In this document: piece by piece, positions 54,016-62,146 of the stretch
How the letters are laid out: each line of letters begins with the position of its first letter
Position numbering within the stretch: position 1 is the stretch's first letter
From: Haloarcula sebkhae
GTDB lineage: Archaea > Halobacteriota > Halobacteria > Halobacteriales > Haloarculaceae
Length of the DNA stretch: 64,000 nucleotides
Assembly: GCF_014647415.1 (NCBI RefSeq)
Contig: NZ_BMPD01000009.1
Span: 1 to 64,000, forward strand
Direction: 5' to 3'
The notes under the pieces: generated by a model
Told to the model about the DNA's origin: nothing
The model's database searches: none
Seen by the model: the letters and a program-made list of their open reading frames with translations, nothing else
Translations under genes and position numbers: made by a program

Positions 54016-54789
54016 TTACTCAGTTGTCTCGGTTTCGATGGTGACGGCCTCGCCGGTCGCCCGACAGGTCTCTAATGCGTGTTTGGCGTCCATTCCGGCC
54101 GTAGCTGCCGTCCGTCCGCGTCCGACACCGACTTTCAACTCCACGTCGACTTCCTCGCGGACGTGGTCGATGGCGTCGTGGTAGTCCGCTTCGTCCAGGT
54201 CCGGGCAGACTGCGATGACGTTATCGCCGCCGACGAAAAACGACAGCGAGTCGTGGGCCTCGCGCATATACTTCATGAGTGCTGCGTATCCCTGTTCGAT
54301 CTGGATGAACGTGTCGAACTCGTTGAGCTGGTCGGTGTACTTTTCGGTGGCGTCGTCGACATCGAAATGCGCGAGTTGTACGTCTGTGGGCTTCCGGAAC
54401 TGCTCGTCGATCGTCTGGCCGCGTAACACTTCTCGTCGGCCCTTGTCCTGTGCACTCCCGGCCTCTTGTAGCTGCTCCGTCGCTGTTCCCAGCGCAGAGA
54501 CGGGCGTCGTTCCCGTCGCGACCGAGAGGCTCATCGTCACCGGGTAGCGATTGCCGACGGATTCCTGAATGAGTGCGTGTGCCGCTTCGTCCAGTCCGTT
54601 CGTCACGGCGATCATATTGTCGAACCGCGAGAAGAAGATGTAGCCGTCGCGGTTCCCGAACAACTGTGCGAGATCAGCGTACAACCGGGACTGGAGCGTC
54701 TGCAAGTCGACTTCACGGCGGGGCTCAGGCGTCACAGTCCACGGCCCGTAGTTGTCAATCTGTATATGGGTGATCTGGGTGTTGGTCAC
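54016..54789 (-). CDS. gch3: GTP cyclohydrolase III (FAPy-forming)
   Basis: A 257-residue archaeal enzyme that opens the GTP imidazole ring to formylamino-pyrimidine phosphate, the first step to riboflavin and the deazaflavin of F420. Two related halves are seen: YIFFSRFDNMIAVTNGL and LSFFVGGDNVIAVCPDL, which bind metal and GTP (GGDN-type), and VGRGRTAATAGMDAKHALE at the end. A GTG start at 54789 fits the family; a longer ATG frame does not. Confidence 0.92.
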   Translation of the reverse strand: MTNTQITHIQIDNYGPWTVTPEPRREVDLQTLQSRLYADLAQLFGNRDGYIFFSRFDNMIAVTNGLDEAAHALIQESVGNRYPVTMSLSVATGTTPVSALGTATEQLQEAGSAQDKGRREVLRGQTIDEQFRKPTDVQLAHFDVDDATEKYTDQLNEFDTFIQIEQGYAALMKYMREAHDSLSFFVGGDNVIAVCPDLDEADYHDAIDHVREEVDVELKVGVGRGRTAATAGMDAKHALETCRATGEAVTIETETTE

Positions 54790-54897
54790 TGTCCATCGTT
54801 CGTTTCGAAGCAACGGGTATTGCTCTATCGAAATGTACCGGCAGCGTAGACTGTGGTCCGGTCCGACCGGTGTCGGATCCCGGACATGGGAGCCGAT

Positions 54898-55236
54898 TCA
54901 ACGGAGCTCAGTCGGTACTGCATCACGTCGCTGAAGCTCGACGGTTCCGATCATCGAATCGTATGCGACGACGTCCGTTGCCGTCAGTTTCGGGAGGTGC
55001 TCGGTGAACAGTTCCTCGGTGAGTTCGTCCCTGGCAGTGTCAGGGACTGCCGCTGGCTCGATGTCACGCTGGGCCGCCAGAACCGCCGTCACGAGGTCTG
55101 CTACGACCACTGGTTCACCGCGGTCTGCCAGTATCGAGAGCGCGCGACGGCGAGTGTCGTCCGACAACAGGTCAGCAACAACCTCCTCGGGGAGTCCCTG
55201 CTCGGCGCGGTCGCCGCTTGAAGATGTCGTCGCCAT
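54898..55236 (-). CDS. DUF7344-like winged-helix protein
   Basis: A 112-residue haloarchaeal protein with the pattern VVADLLSDDTRRRALSILADRGEPVVVADLV and LTEELFTEHLPKLTATDVVAYD, as in small transcription-regulator-like winged helices. The helix-turn-helix pairs with a beta wing near the C-terminus. DNA binding is likely but not shown. Confidence 0.72.
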   Translation of the reverse strand: MATTSSSGDRAEQGLPEEVVADLLSDDTRRRALSILADRGEPVVVADLVTAVLAAQRDIEPAAVPDTARDELTEELFTEHLPKLTATDVVAYDSMIGTVELQRRDAVPTELR

Positions 55237-55291
55237 ACGCGACGCTACACCGGCCTCCCACAAGTATGTGTCGTGCCCACACACTACACAA

Positions 55292-55591
55292 TCAAGCCTG
55301 TTCGAGTCTGTACGGCCACCAGTCTGCCTCGCGCAGCGCGCGCCCGAGAGATTTGTGGAAGTCCGGGAAGTCCTCGAACTCATCCTGGTCGACGTACTCG
55401 AAGATGTCCGCTACGCTGACGACTGTCTCATAGTCGATCCGAACCGGGTGGTCCCCGTACTGTTCGACGTACTCCTCGGCAGTCAGTGGGAAGTCCTCGT
55501 CCTCGTCGACTTTCTTCGCCAGCACAGCGTGGCCGTATTTGCGGCGGCCCTCGCTTCCTTCCTCACCGTCCGGATCGTGTGGCCAATCCAT
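55292..55591 (-). CDS. DUF5785 family protein
   Basis: A 99-residue acidic haloarchaeal protein beginning MDWPHDPDGEEGSEGRRKYGHAVLAKKVDE. It includes DFPLTAEEYVEQYGDHPVRIDY and ends ALREADWWPYRL. Its Trp-rich ends and lack of Cys are typical of DUF5785. No function known. The start at 55591 is the first ATG of the conserved part. Confidence 0.8.
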   Translation of the reverse strand: MDWPHDPDGEEGSEGRRKYGHAVLAKKVDEDEDFPLTAEEYVEQYGDHPVRIDYETVVSVADIFEYVDQDEFEDFPDFHKSLGRALREADWWPYRLEQA

Positions 55592-55636
55592 ACGCGATTC
55601 TCTGGACACTGGCACAAAAAGGGTTTCTCTCCCCGC

Positions 55637-57018
55637 CTACAGTTCGAAGCCGCTGTCGTTCCGGCTGCCACCCCGTCGGAGGAGCACGATGACGACGCCG
55701 AACAGCAGCAACGCACCGAGAAGTCCACCGATGACCAGTACCGTACTGATACCCATGACTGTGGCTGGGAGCGGTCCGAGTCCGCCGTCACCGTCAACCG
55801 CGGGTTCGGTCTGGACCGCTGGCTCCGTTCCCGTCGGCTCCGTCTTCGGCTCGGCACCGCCGTTCTCATCGGTCTGGAGCTGGCTTTCGGTTACCTGAAC
55901 CTCGCCGGCGTTGACGTCGTTGAAGCCGATCTGGAACGTCCCCGGCGTCGTCACGACCGTCGACAGTGTCACCGTCTGTTCGGTGTCCGCTGGCACAGTC
56001 ATCGAGGTCTGGTTGACGACTTCACCGTCGACCAGCATCTGCGCGTCATAGGTTCCCGGGGCACTGCCAGCGTTTTCGACAGTTCCCCTGACGGTGACAC
56101 GATGTCCATCTGTCGCCTGTTCGTTGACGACTGACGTTCGTGTGACGGAGAACGACGGCTCGATTTTCCCGATGGCGTAAGCCGTCGCTCCTTTGTATCC
56201 GCCTCGTAAACGACGCGATTGGGCTGTTCCGAAGCGACAGCCGTTTCGGCAGCTTTCCAGGAGCCGTTGACGCGATGATACACGCGGACGTCCTGTGCGG
56301 CTATCCCAGCTTGCTGGAGTGTTGACCGGTTCAGTGCAAACTGCATCGACGACGGTTCGACGCCGCCTGACGACCCGACAGTCACCACGCCGAACACCGA
56401 TGCAGCGTCACCGGATGGCACCGAGATGTCTGCCGCACTGGGTTCGGTGTATTCCGTCACGTCCTGGGTGAACGCCTCCTGTGACGCGTTGACCGTCCAA
56501 GACTGGAGCGTGAACGCGCGGTTCGCTGGCCCCGAGACGTTCATCACATAGGGTTCGTTCGTCGGGACCATCCCGCCGCGTATCTTGAGCTCCCGCATAG
56601 TCGAGTCCGTACGCGTGGTCTCGACTATTGCCGGTTTGACCTTGACTCGCCCGGCTGAATTCCCTGGGCTCTTGACTTTAATCCTGTACGTTCCGGGGGT
56701 GTCGAACTTCAGCGCCCGTGTTCGCTCAACTGCGGACTCGGCGTCGACGACTACCCGTTCGGTCGCTCTCGTTGTACCGTTTACTACGTACTCAATGCTC
56801 ATTGCACCGCCCGAGTTGCCGGTGTTCTGGACTGTCGCGGTGACGTTCACCGAGTCACCGGCGAGTACCGTATTCGTGTCTTTCGAAGCGCCGGACACGA
56901 ACAGACTCGGTTCAGCAACAGCAGGCCCTGCGGCCGTCACTGCGAGGAGGAGGGCGACGACACACACAGTCAGGAAGCCCGACCAGTGCTGTCTCGGGGA
57001 CCTATCTTCACGTACCAT
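55637..57018 (-). pseudogene. CARDB-domain surface protein, single frameshift
   Basis: A membrane-anchored exported protein split by one missing base. The first part (57018 to about 56190) has a signal peptide (VCVVALLLAVTAAGPAVA) and a CARDB-like beta domain (VTATVQNTGNSGGAMSIEYVVNGTT). The second part, in another frame, contains GATAYAIGKIEPSFSV, a second CARDB domain (VRGTVENAGSAPGTYDAQMLVDG) and a C-terminal helix followed by RRGG. The break lies near an AAA run (56192-56194 on the plus strand as TTT). Restoring one A would give an intact protein of about 460 residues. Could be a real mutation or a sequencing error. Confidence 0.75.
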
Positions 57019-57364
57019 TACACGGATATAATCCCGACCATCGACATAAAACCGCCTGATTGCCGGAATCCAGTATACTGTCCCTACGAGTCAGAAAGCG
57101 GCGAATTCTGTACCCTCCTTTTGTGCAGTCCTGAACCGGGCCGAATGCCGTGTGGGTCGTGCTCTAACCGGAGTAAGTCGGCCGAACGCACGACGTTGCG
57201 TCGGCTACGACTCGCTGGCTCCTCATCTCAGTTTGTGCACTCTACAAACAGAATCCAAAACTCGTCTTGTCCGCGCACTCCCACGTCAAGATTAGTGAGC
57301 GGACGGGTCCCATACTCCACTGGGGTAGGGGGTGGAATTGTTCGGGCAGTCTGTTGGACTATTG
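57019..57364 (+). other. 346-nt interval between the CARDB gene and the AT-rich ORF
   Basis: No convincing gene on either strand. The edge near 57040-57050 holds AT-rich DNA that reads TTTTATG on the minus strand, a possible TATA box of the CARDB gene. Base composition is mixed and falls towards the AT-rich patch on the right. Confidence 0.4.
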
Positions 57365-57997
57365 TTAGCCGTTCTGCTGTTCTGTATCCACGCCAAGCAA
57401 TTCTCGGAAATGGTCCTCAAGCTCTTTCTTTAGTTCTGGGACTTCATCATCACTTACTCGCTCCCACAATTCCAGCCAATGCTCAGGGTCTTGGGGGTCC
57501 CCAGGCTCAGATTCGTGAGGTTTGTAAATCATAAACTCATGAAATATCGATTTCATTTCCTCGTATACTTCATCTACTGTCTTACAAACATCCTCTGGGA
57601 AATAGATTTGATTCCTTCTATAATACCTCAGAAATTCATTGCCAGATTCCTTTGCAGACATCAACAATTCACGTTTAGGGGGTCTATCGCCAAGCTCTAC
57701 GGGGTCGGTCAGTTCTATCATATCCAACTCAAATTGAACGAGCTTTTCGTACAGTTCCGCCGTGACTTGCGCTCGGTCGGTATGGAGTTGTGAGTATCGA
57801 AGTTTTTCTTTATCAAGTTCAGCCTGATATTTACTCAGCTCTTTATCTATTTCTGCTTGATATTTATTCAATTCTTTTTCAAAGTATTGACCTATCATAT
57901 CTTTTGCCACCCAACCAATCACCGTAGCCCCAACCGCAAATATACCCAATTCCTCAATAAGGAACACAGCCCCGCTGATAATAGAGTCCACAATCAT
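57365..57997 (-). CDS. AT-rich gene for a membrane-anchored coiled-coil protein
   Basis: A 210-residue protein. One N-terminal hydrophobic helix (about 6-35) is followed by a charged coiled coil (about 38-100, with near-repeats ELNKYQAEIDKELSKYQAEL), then helices ending in VPELKKELEDHFRELLG. The DNA is much more AT-rich than its neighbours and the protein is richer in Lys, Ile, Asn and Tyr than typical haloarchaeal proteins. This suggests transfer from elsewhere. No known family; a role in defence or stress is possible but only inferred from its accessory setting. Confidence 0.65.
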   Translation of the reverse strand: MIVDSIISGAVFLIEELGIFAVGATVIGWVAKDMIGQYFEKELNKYQAEIDKELSKYQAELDKEKLRYSQLHTDRAQVTAELYEKLVQFELDMIELTDPVELGDRPPKRELLMSAKESGNEFLRYYRRNQIYFPEDVCKTVDEVYEEMKSIFHEFMIYKPHESEPGDPQDPEHWLELWERVSDDEVPELKKELEDHFRELLGVDTEQQNG

Positions 57998-58085
57998 ATC
58001 CTTATATATAAATACTTACTAATAATTTTTACTCTTAAGCTGATGACTTTGCGAAGACTACACCGTCATTACAAGGCTACACAAT

Positions 58086-58116
58086 GTGGTGCGAGAGGTC
58101 CGCACCACCGGGGTGG
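58086..58116 (+). other. Two mutually exclusive hairpins in non-coding DNA
   Basis: GTGGTGCG (58086-58093) pairs with CGCACCAC (58101-58108) as an 8-bp stem with a 7-nt loop. The same right arm can instead pair downstream: ACCAC (58104-58108) with GTGGT (58112-58116). The two folds cannot coexist, as in an RNA switch. There is no gene between 57998 and 58266. Confidence 0.35.
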
Positions 58117-58266
58117 TCAGAGGTCAAGCCAGCCCCGATTAGCCCCGAGGCTATCGTACCTAGGATTTATGACCATGAATCTAGTTTAGGTGGGTGTGAA
58201 CGCTGCGGGGCTGGATGCCAGAACCACCAAAACCGCAGTACGTGGCGCTAATTACGTAGAAACATA

Positions 58267-58350
58267 CGGTGGGACTGGGATTTGAACCCAGGAATCCGTG
58301 AGGATACCTGCTTTCAAGGCAGGCGCAATAGGCCGCTCTGCCATCCCACC
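58267..58350 (-). tRNA. tRNA-Ser (UGA anticodon)
   Basis: An 84-nt class II tRNA. Acceptor stem GGTGGGA/TCCCACC, T8, anticodon loop CTTGAAA giving UGA (reads UCA-type codons), long variable arm, T stem CTGGG/CCCAG with TTCAAAT, and G discriminator. Its 3' end points into the AT-rich patch (57.4-58.2 kb). Confidence 0.95.
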
Positions 58351-58376
58351 GCAGTCAAGCATATTCGGTGGGCCTT

Positions 58377-59129
58377 CTAAGACCTGTCGGTCTCTCGGAC
58401 CACAGTCGGATCGCCGTCGTCATCGACAACACGGATTCCGAGGTCATCGAGGAACGTCGCCGTCCGTTGCGGTACGACCCGACCAGCCCGGTTCCGGGCG
58501 CGTAGCAGCGGAACCATCGTTTCGAGGTCAGATTGCGTTTCGAGGACGGGCGCTGATGGGAGGAAGTCCACATCGAGACCAGCATCTGCGGCACGCTCGC
58601 CGATGGTTTCGACCGCCGGGGTGGCGTAGCTGTCCTCGAAATCTATCGGTTCGCCAAAGCCCGCGTAGTAGACGCGGCCGCCCGCAGCGGGGCCGAGTAC
58701 CACGCCGCTGGATCGGAGTTTCATCGCCGCGCTGTCGATGAGTTGGCGGTTCAACAGTGCTGCTGTCGGTTCGACGGCGGCGACGGTTGCGACGTCTTCC
58801 CGGTCGAGAAGGTGTGTGACAGTGTTCCCGACCCGACCAGAGAACGTCGAACCGACCTGTACCTCGAATCGGGCGTTGCCCGGTGATTCGAGGGCCGCTG
58901 TCACTGGCTCCCGAACCGCGGTCTCGGGGTCGACACCGTCCGGGATCTGGTCCGATGGCCGGTAGTTCACCAACAGCTCAGCACCGCTGATCTCCACCGC
59001 ACGACAGACATCAAGCAGCATGGCCTCGTATAGCTCGGCGGCCTCGGCGTCGTCTACGATGCCGCCCGCCAGCTCCTGCAACACGAACCCTTCGACTGGC
59101 GGATCAGCCAGCACAGTTACCGTAGTCAT
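58377..59129 (-). CDS. DUF2064-like (TIGR04282-type) glycosyltransferase-fold protein
   Basis: A 250-residue protein with the GT-A-like nucleotide-binding layout: VTVLADPPVEGFVLQELAGG at the N-terminus, AELLVNYRP, VAAVEPTAALLNRQLIDSA, and VVLGPAAGGRVYYAGF resembling the GPxxDGGYYL motif of DUF2064. The family joins a nucleotide sugar or similar substrate, but the product is unknown. The tRNA-Ser gene follows on the same strand. Confidence 0.6.
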   Translation of the reverse strand: MTTVTVLADPPVEGFVLQELAGGIVDDAEAAELYEAMLLDVCRAVEISGAELLVNYRPSDQIPDGVDPETAVREPVTAALESPGNARFEVQVGSTFSGRVGNTVTHLLDREDVATVAAVEPTAALLNRQLIDSAAMKLRSSGVVLGPAAGGRVYYAGFGEPIDFEDSYATPAVETIGERAADAGLDVDFLPSAPVLETQSDLETMVPLLRARNRAGRVVPQRTATFLDDLGIRVVDDDGDPTVVRETDRS

Positions 59130-59188
59130 ACTGTCTTCTCGGCTCGACTGTGATTAGTCGCTTGTGTTCCACTGCAGCGACAGAACAA

Positions 59189-59194
59189 TTATAA
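59189..59194 (+). promoter_or_regulatory. TATA box (TTATAA) before the zinc-ribbon/helical protein gene
   Basis: TTATAA about 38 nt before ATG 59230, in the AT-rich divergent region with the DUF2064-like gene. Confidence 0.5.
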
Positions 59195-59229
59195 CATGTG
59201 AGCAGTATTTGATAACTAAGAGAAACTAT

Positions 59230-59772
59230 ATGGAGCAATCCCAGACCTACAGATGCGATGGATGTGGGTCGGAGTACCGTGTTCTTGGTGACTCGCAACC
59301 GAAGATCGTGTGTCGTGACTGCGAACGCGAAGCCACGCTGTCCGGGACCGCGGCGGCACAGCGGGCGTACCATGTCGGCTACATACGGTATCGTGAGGCA
59401 CGTCGCCAGCTATCCGATGCACTGGCGACCGTCGAAGACGGGGAGATGGCGCTCGCTCGCGGTGGGTTCGACAGTGCCGCATCGGACTTCGAGCAAAGCG
59501 TCGAGGAGTTCACAACGGCTGTTCGTGAAGCAGACGACAATGCGCTGGCCGAGTTGTCGGAACGAGCGCGCAAGAAAGCGACCTGTTTCTGGCAGGCTGC
59601 CGAGTGGCTCAGCGGTATGACCTACGCCAGCGAACAGGGTGCATCGACACAGGCGAGCCAGTACCGCCACGATGCTGAAAACCGGTTGCAGGCAGCAACG
59701 GAGTACGGGACAGTGTCGAGCCCGGACGAGTTGCTCCAGACCGCTGAAACCGAAGTCCAGTCCGACACCTAA
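59230..59772 (+). CDS. Zinc-ribbon protein with helical C-terminal domain
   Basis: A 180-residue protein. The first 35 residues have a zinc ribbon with CDGC and CRDC (YRCDGCGSEYRVLG, KIVCRDCERE). The rest is helical and predicted to form a bundle or tetratricopeptide-like fold (YREARRQLSDALATVEDGEMALARGGFDSAASDFEQSVEEF). Such proteins often bind nucleic acid or partner proteins. Function unknown. The ATG at 59230 has a TATA box upstream. Confidence 0.72.
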   Translation: MEQSQTYRCDGCGSEYRVLGDSQPKIVCRDCEREATLSGTAAAQRAYHVGYIRYREARRQLSDALATVEDGEMALARGGFDSAASDFEQSVEEFTTAVREADDNALAELSERARKKATCFWQAAEWLSGMTYASEQGASTQASQYRHDAENRLQAATEYGTVSSPDELLQTAETEVQSDT

Positions 59773-60399
59773 TTACCGCCCGCGCCGGCCCTTCGTCTGC
59801 CGGTAGTCCTGACCGAGCGTCTCACTGAAGTGCTCTAGAAACGCTGTCCGTTCCTCGTCGGTCTGCTCGCTCGGCGGAATCATCGGGAGGATTTCGAACC
59901 CGCGACCGCGAATCGTCGTCGCGTGTCGTTCCTCGATATCCAGTTCGTCCTCGCTCATCGTTGTGTACTCGAAGGCTAGCTCTTCGAGGGGGCGCTGCCC
60001 GACCGGCAGCAGGATTTCGGGGTTTATCATCCGTATCTCACTGTTGAGATACGGCTCGCAGTTGACGACCTCCTCGTCAGTCGCCTCCCTGTCGGGATGG
60101 CGGCAGCGGGTGACGTAGGTCAGGAAGGTGTTCTGTAACTGCGGTCTGTCGGCGTCCGGGTCCGAGCACATGTCGACCGCGGCGAGGATGTCGAGCAGTT
60201 CGCGCTCGCTCTCGCCGGTGAAGGGGACGCCCGACTCGTCAGCGCCGATTGCGGGCGAGTCGCCAAGGACGATGAACTCGGCGCCCACGTCACCGTAGCC
60301 ATGGACGACGTTCTCGCGCGTTTCACACAGCGCGGGGCAGTTCTGGCACTCCTCGTCCATCCCGAACGGGTTCGATTTGGACTCCTGTTGTGCGTCCAT
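59773..60399 (-). CDS. Family-4-like uracil-DNA glycosylase
   Basis: A 208-residue DNA repair enzyme that removes uracil. The [4Fe-4S] cysteines are Cys18, Cys21, Cys99 and Cys114 (C-x2-C and C-x14-C), as in family 4. The catalytic loop reads LGDSPAIGADESGVPFTG where family 4 usually has GEAPGxxE-type residues, and the other motif reads LPMIPPSEQ where HPS/HPA is expected. The 3' end of aroC lies immediately upstream (2 nt), so the two may share a transcript. Confidence 0.85.
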   Translation of the reverse strand: MDAQQESKSNPFGMDEECQNCPALCETRENVVHGYGDVGAEFIVLGDSPAIGADESGVPFTGESERELLDILAAVDMCSDPDADRPQLQNTFLTYVTRCRHPDREATDEEVVNCEPYLNSEIRMINPEILLPVGQRPLEELAFEYTTMSEDELDIEERHATTIRGRGFEILPMIPPSEQTDEERTAFLEHFSETLGQDYRQTKGRRGR

Positions 60400-60400
60400 C

Positions 60401-61600
60401 TTACTCGTCGTCGATAGTTTTCGCGTGGGTGTCCGCGTCCTCCGGATCGTTCTGCGGGCTGGACGGGTGGTAGTCGGTGTCGTACTCGCCCGGCCGGCCG
60501 TCGAGCCGGTCGGGGTTGATGCGGCCGCCAAGCAGCATGAAATCGAGCACCGTACAGGCGAGCATGGCCTCCACGACCGGGACCGCCCGCGGCGGCAGGA
60601 CTGGGTCGTGGCGACCGGTGACGGTGATCTCCTTGCCTTCGTCGGTCTCCCAGTCGACCGTCTTCTGGGTCTTGGGAATCGACACCGGCGCGTGCCACGA
60701 CACTTCGCCGTAGATCGGCTGACCGGTCGTGATGCCGCCCTGAATGCCACCGTGGTCGTTGCCGACCGGCGTCGGGTGGCCGTCCTCGTCGAACTCCCAG
60801 TTTTCAGTGTACTCGCTGCCCCGGGTCGTCCGGGCCTCGCGGCCGATGCCGTACTCGAAGTCGTTGACCGCCGGGATGGAGTACATCGCCTGTCCCAGCC
60901 GGGACGGGAAGCTATCGAACCGGGGTGCGCCGAGACCGGACGGGACGCCGCGACACTCGAAGTAGATCGCGCCACCGATGGAGTCCCCTTCCTTCTGGTG
61001 CTGGTCGGCCACGTCGCGCATTTCTTCGGCGGCCTCTGGGTCGGCACAGCGGACCTCGTTCTCCTCGCTGTGTTCGAGCATGTCCTCGAAGGTGACCGGA
61101 CCGGCCTCTACGTCGCCGATCTGGCAGACGTGGGCCTTGATCTGGACATCGTAGTCGGACTGTTCGAGCACCTGCTTGGCGACGCCGCCCGCCGCGACCC
61201 AGTTGACCGTCTCGCGGGCAGAGGAGCGGCCGCCGCCGCCCCAGTTCCGGGTTCCGAACTTCGCGGAGTAGGTGTAGTCGCCGTGTGACGGCCGTGGTGC
61301 CGTGATGAAAGGTTCGTACTTGCCCGAGCGGGCGTCCTTGTTCTGGATGACCATCCCGATGGGGGTCCCGGTGGTGTAGCCGTCCTGGATTCCGGAGTTG
61401 ATCGTCACCTTGTCCGGTTCCCCTCGGGAGGTGGTGATCATCGACTGGCCGGGCTTGCGCCGGTCGAGGTCTTTCTGTATCTCTTCCTCCGAGAGTTCGA
61501 CACCCGCCGGAACGCCGGAGACGGTACAGCCCATCGCCTCCCCGTGGGACTCGCCGTAGGTCGTCATGCGGAACAGACGACCGAACTCGTTGCCGTTCAT
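60401..61600 (-). CDS. aroC: Chorismate synthase
   Basis: A 399-residue FMN-dependent enzyme that makes chorismate, the branch point to aromatic amino acids. Motifs are GRLFRMTTYGESHGEAMGCTVSGVPAG, GRSSARETVNWVAAGGVAKQ and NDHGGIQGGITTGQPIYGEV; the N-terminal His in ESHG is conserved. The last 30 residues form an acidic tail. The shikimate gene aroA lies 550 nt upstream on the same strand, with a small receiver-like gene between. Confidence 0.97.
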   Translation of the reverse strand: MNGNEFGRLFRMTTYGESHGEAMGCTVSGVPAGVELSEEEIQKDLDRRKPGQSMITTSRGEPDKVTINSGIQDGYTTGTPIGMVIQNKDARSGKYEPFITAPRPSHGDYTYSAKFGTRNWGGGGRSSARETVNWVAAGGVAKQVLEQSDYDVQIKAHVCQIGDVEAGPVTFEDMLEHSEENEVRCADPEAAEEMRDVADQHQKEGDSIGGAIYFECRGVPSGLGAPRFDSFPSRLGQAMYSIPAVNDFEYGIGREARTTRGSEYTENWEFDEDGHPTPVGNDHGGIQGGITTGQPIYGEVSWHAPVSIPKTQKTVDWETDEGKEITVTGRHDPVLPPRAVPVVEAMLACTVLDFMLLGGRINPDRLDGRPGEYDTDYHPSSPQNDPEDADTHAKTIDDE

Positions 61601-61648
61601 TACAGTGGTGTCGGGGTTGGGGGCATTTGAACCTTGTAGATGCGCCCC

Positions 61649-62044
61649 TCAGTCGTCGAGCCACCTGACACGGTCGAGAAACTGCACCGTCTCCGTTGCC
61701 TTGATCTGTTTTTCAAGAACCGCATCGAACACCTTGTCTGCGTCGTCGGGACAGGGCTCCCAGGTGTACCGTACCAGTGTCGTGTCCGTATACTTCGTGT
61801 TGACCGTACGGGCAAAGTTGCCCACTGAGGGGGTAGTACGCCGGCGTCCAACCACCACGCAGTCGAATTTGCGGTCGGCCAGCAGTGTCATCGCCCGGTC
61901 GGTGTTCGGTGTCGTTACTAGTTCGACTGCCTCGCGCTCGTCGGCGATATCGGCCTGCAAATCAAGCAACAACTGGTCGTCATCGACGTAGAGGACTGTC
62001 GTGGGGTTCGCAGTAGATTGTTCGGAAGCGCTCGTCTGATTCAC
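61649..62044 (-). CDS. Receiver-like domain protein without the phosphoacceptor Asp
   Basis: A 131-residue protein with a GTG start and the fold of a response-regulator receiver: TVLYVDDDQLLLDLQADIADE with the acidic pocket, AMTLLADRKFDCVVVGRRRT where the phosphorylation Asp is expected, and LVRYTWEPC then VLEKQIKATETV. The expected Asp is replaced by Gly (VVVG), so it cannot be phosphorylated in the usual way. It may act by partner binding. It sits between aroA and aroC. Confidence 0.7.
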   Translation of the reverse strand: MNQTSASEQSTANPTTVLYVDDDQLLLDLQADIADEREAVELVTTPNTDRAMTLLADRKFDCVVVGRRRTTPSVGNFARTVNTKYTDTTLVRYTWEPCPDDADKVFDAVLEKQIKATETVQFLDRVRWLDD

Positions 62045-62056
62045 AACGTGTGTTGT
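62043..62056 (+). repeat. Inverted repeat at the start of the receiver-like gene
   Basis: ACAAC (62043-62047) and GTTGT (62052-62056) with a 4-nt spacer, overlapping the GTG start codon (62044) of the receiver-like gene. A second IR, CTATC (62085-62089) and GATAG (62093-62097), lies about 40 nt further upstream. Both could be operators, but no binding protein is known. Confidence 0.4.
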
Positions 62057-62146
62057 AAATGTTCTTCACTGCGTAAAAGCACACCTATCTACGATAGACA
62101 CAACGTTCTTTCATAACAAAATCTGGTCAGGCAGTGACCTGCTACT

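Noticed and set aside
56986-57534. A 182-residue plus-strand frame over the CARDB gene start and the intergenic gap
   Set aside because: Rich in Ser, Pro and Cys, without acidic bias, and antisense to two genes.
57300-58350. Search for a copy of the tRNA-Ser 3' end that would mark an attachment site
   Set aside because: By eye no segment of 12 or more bases matching the tRNA end was found near the AT-rich patch, so no attachment site is claimed.
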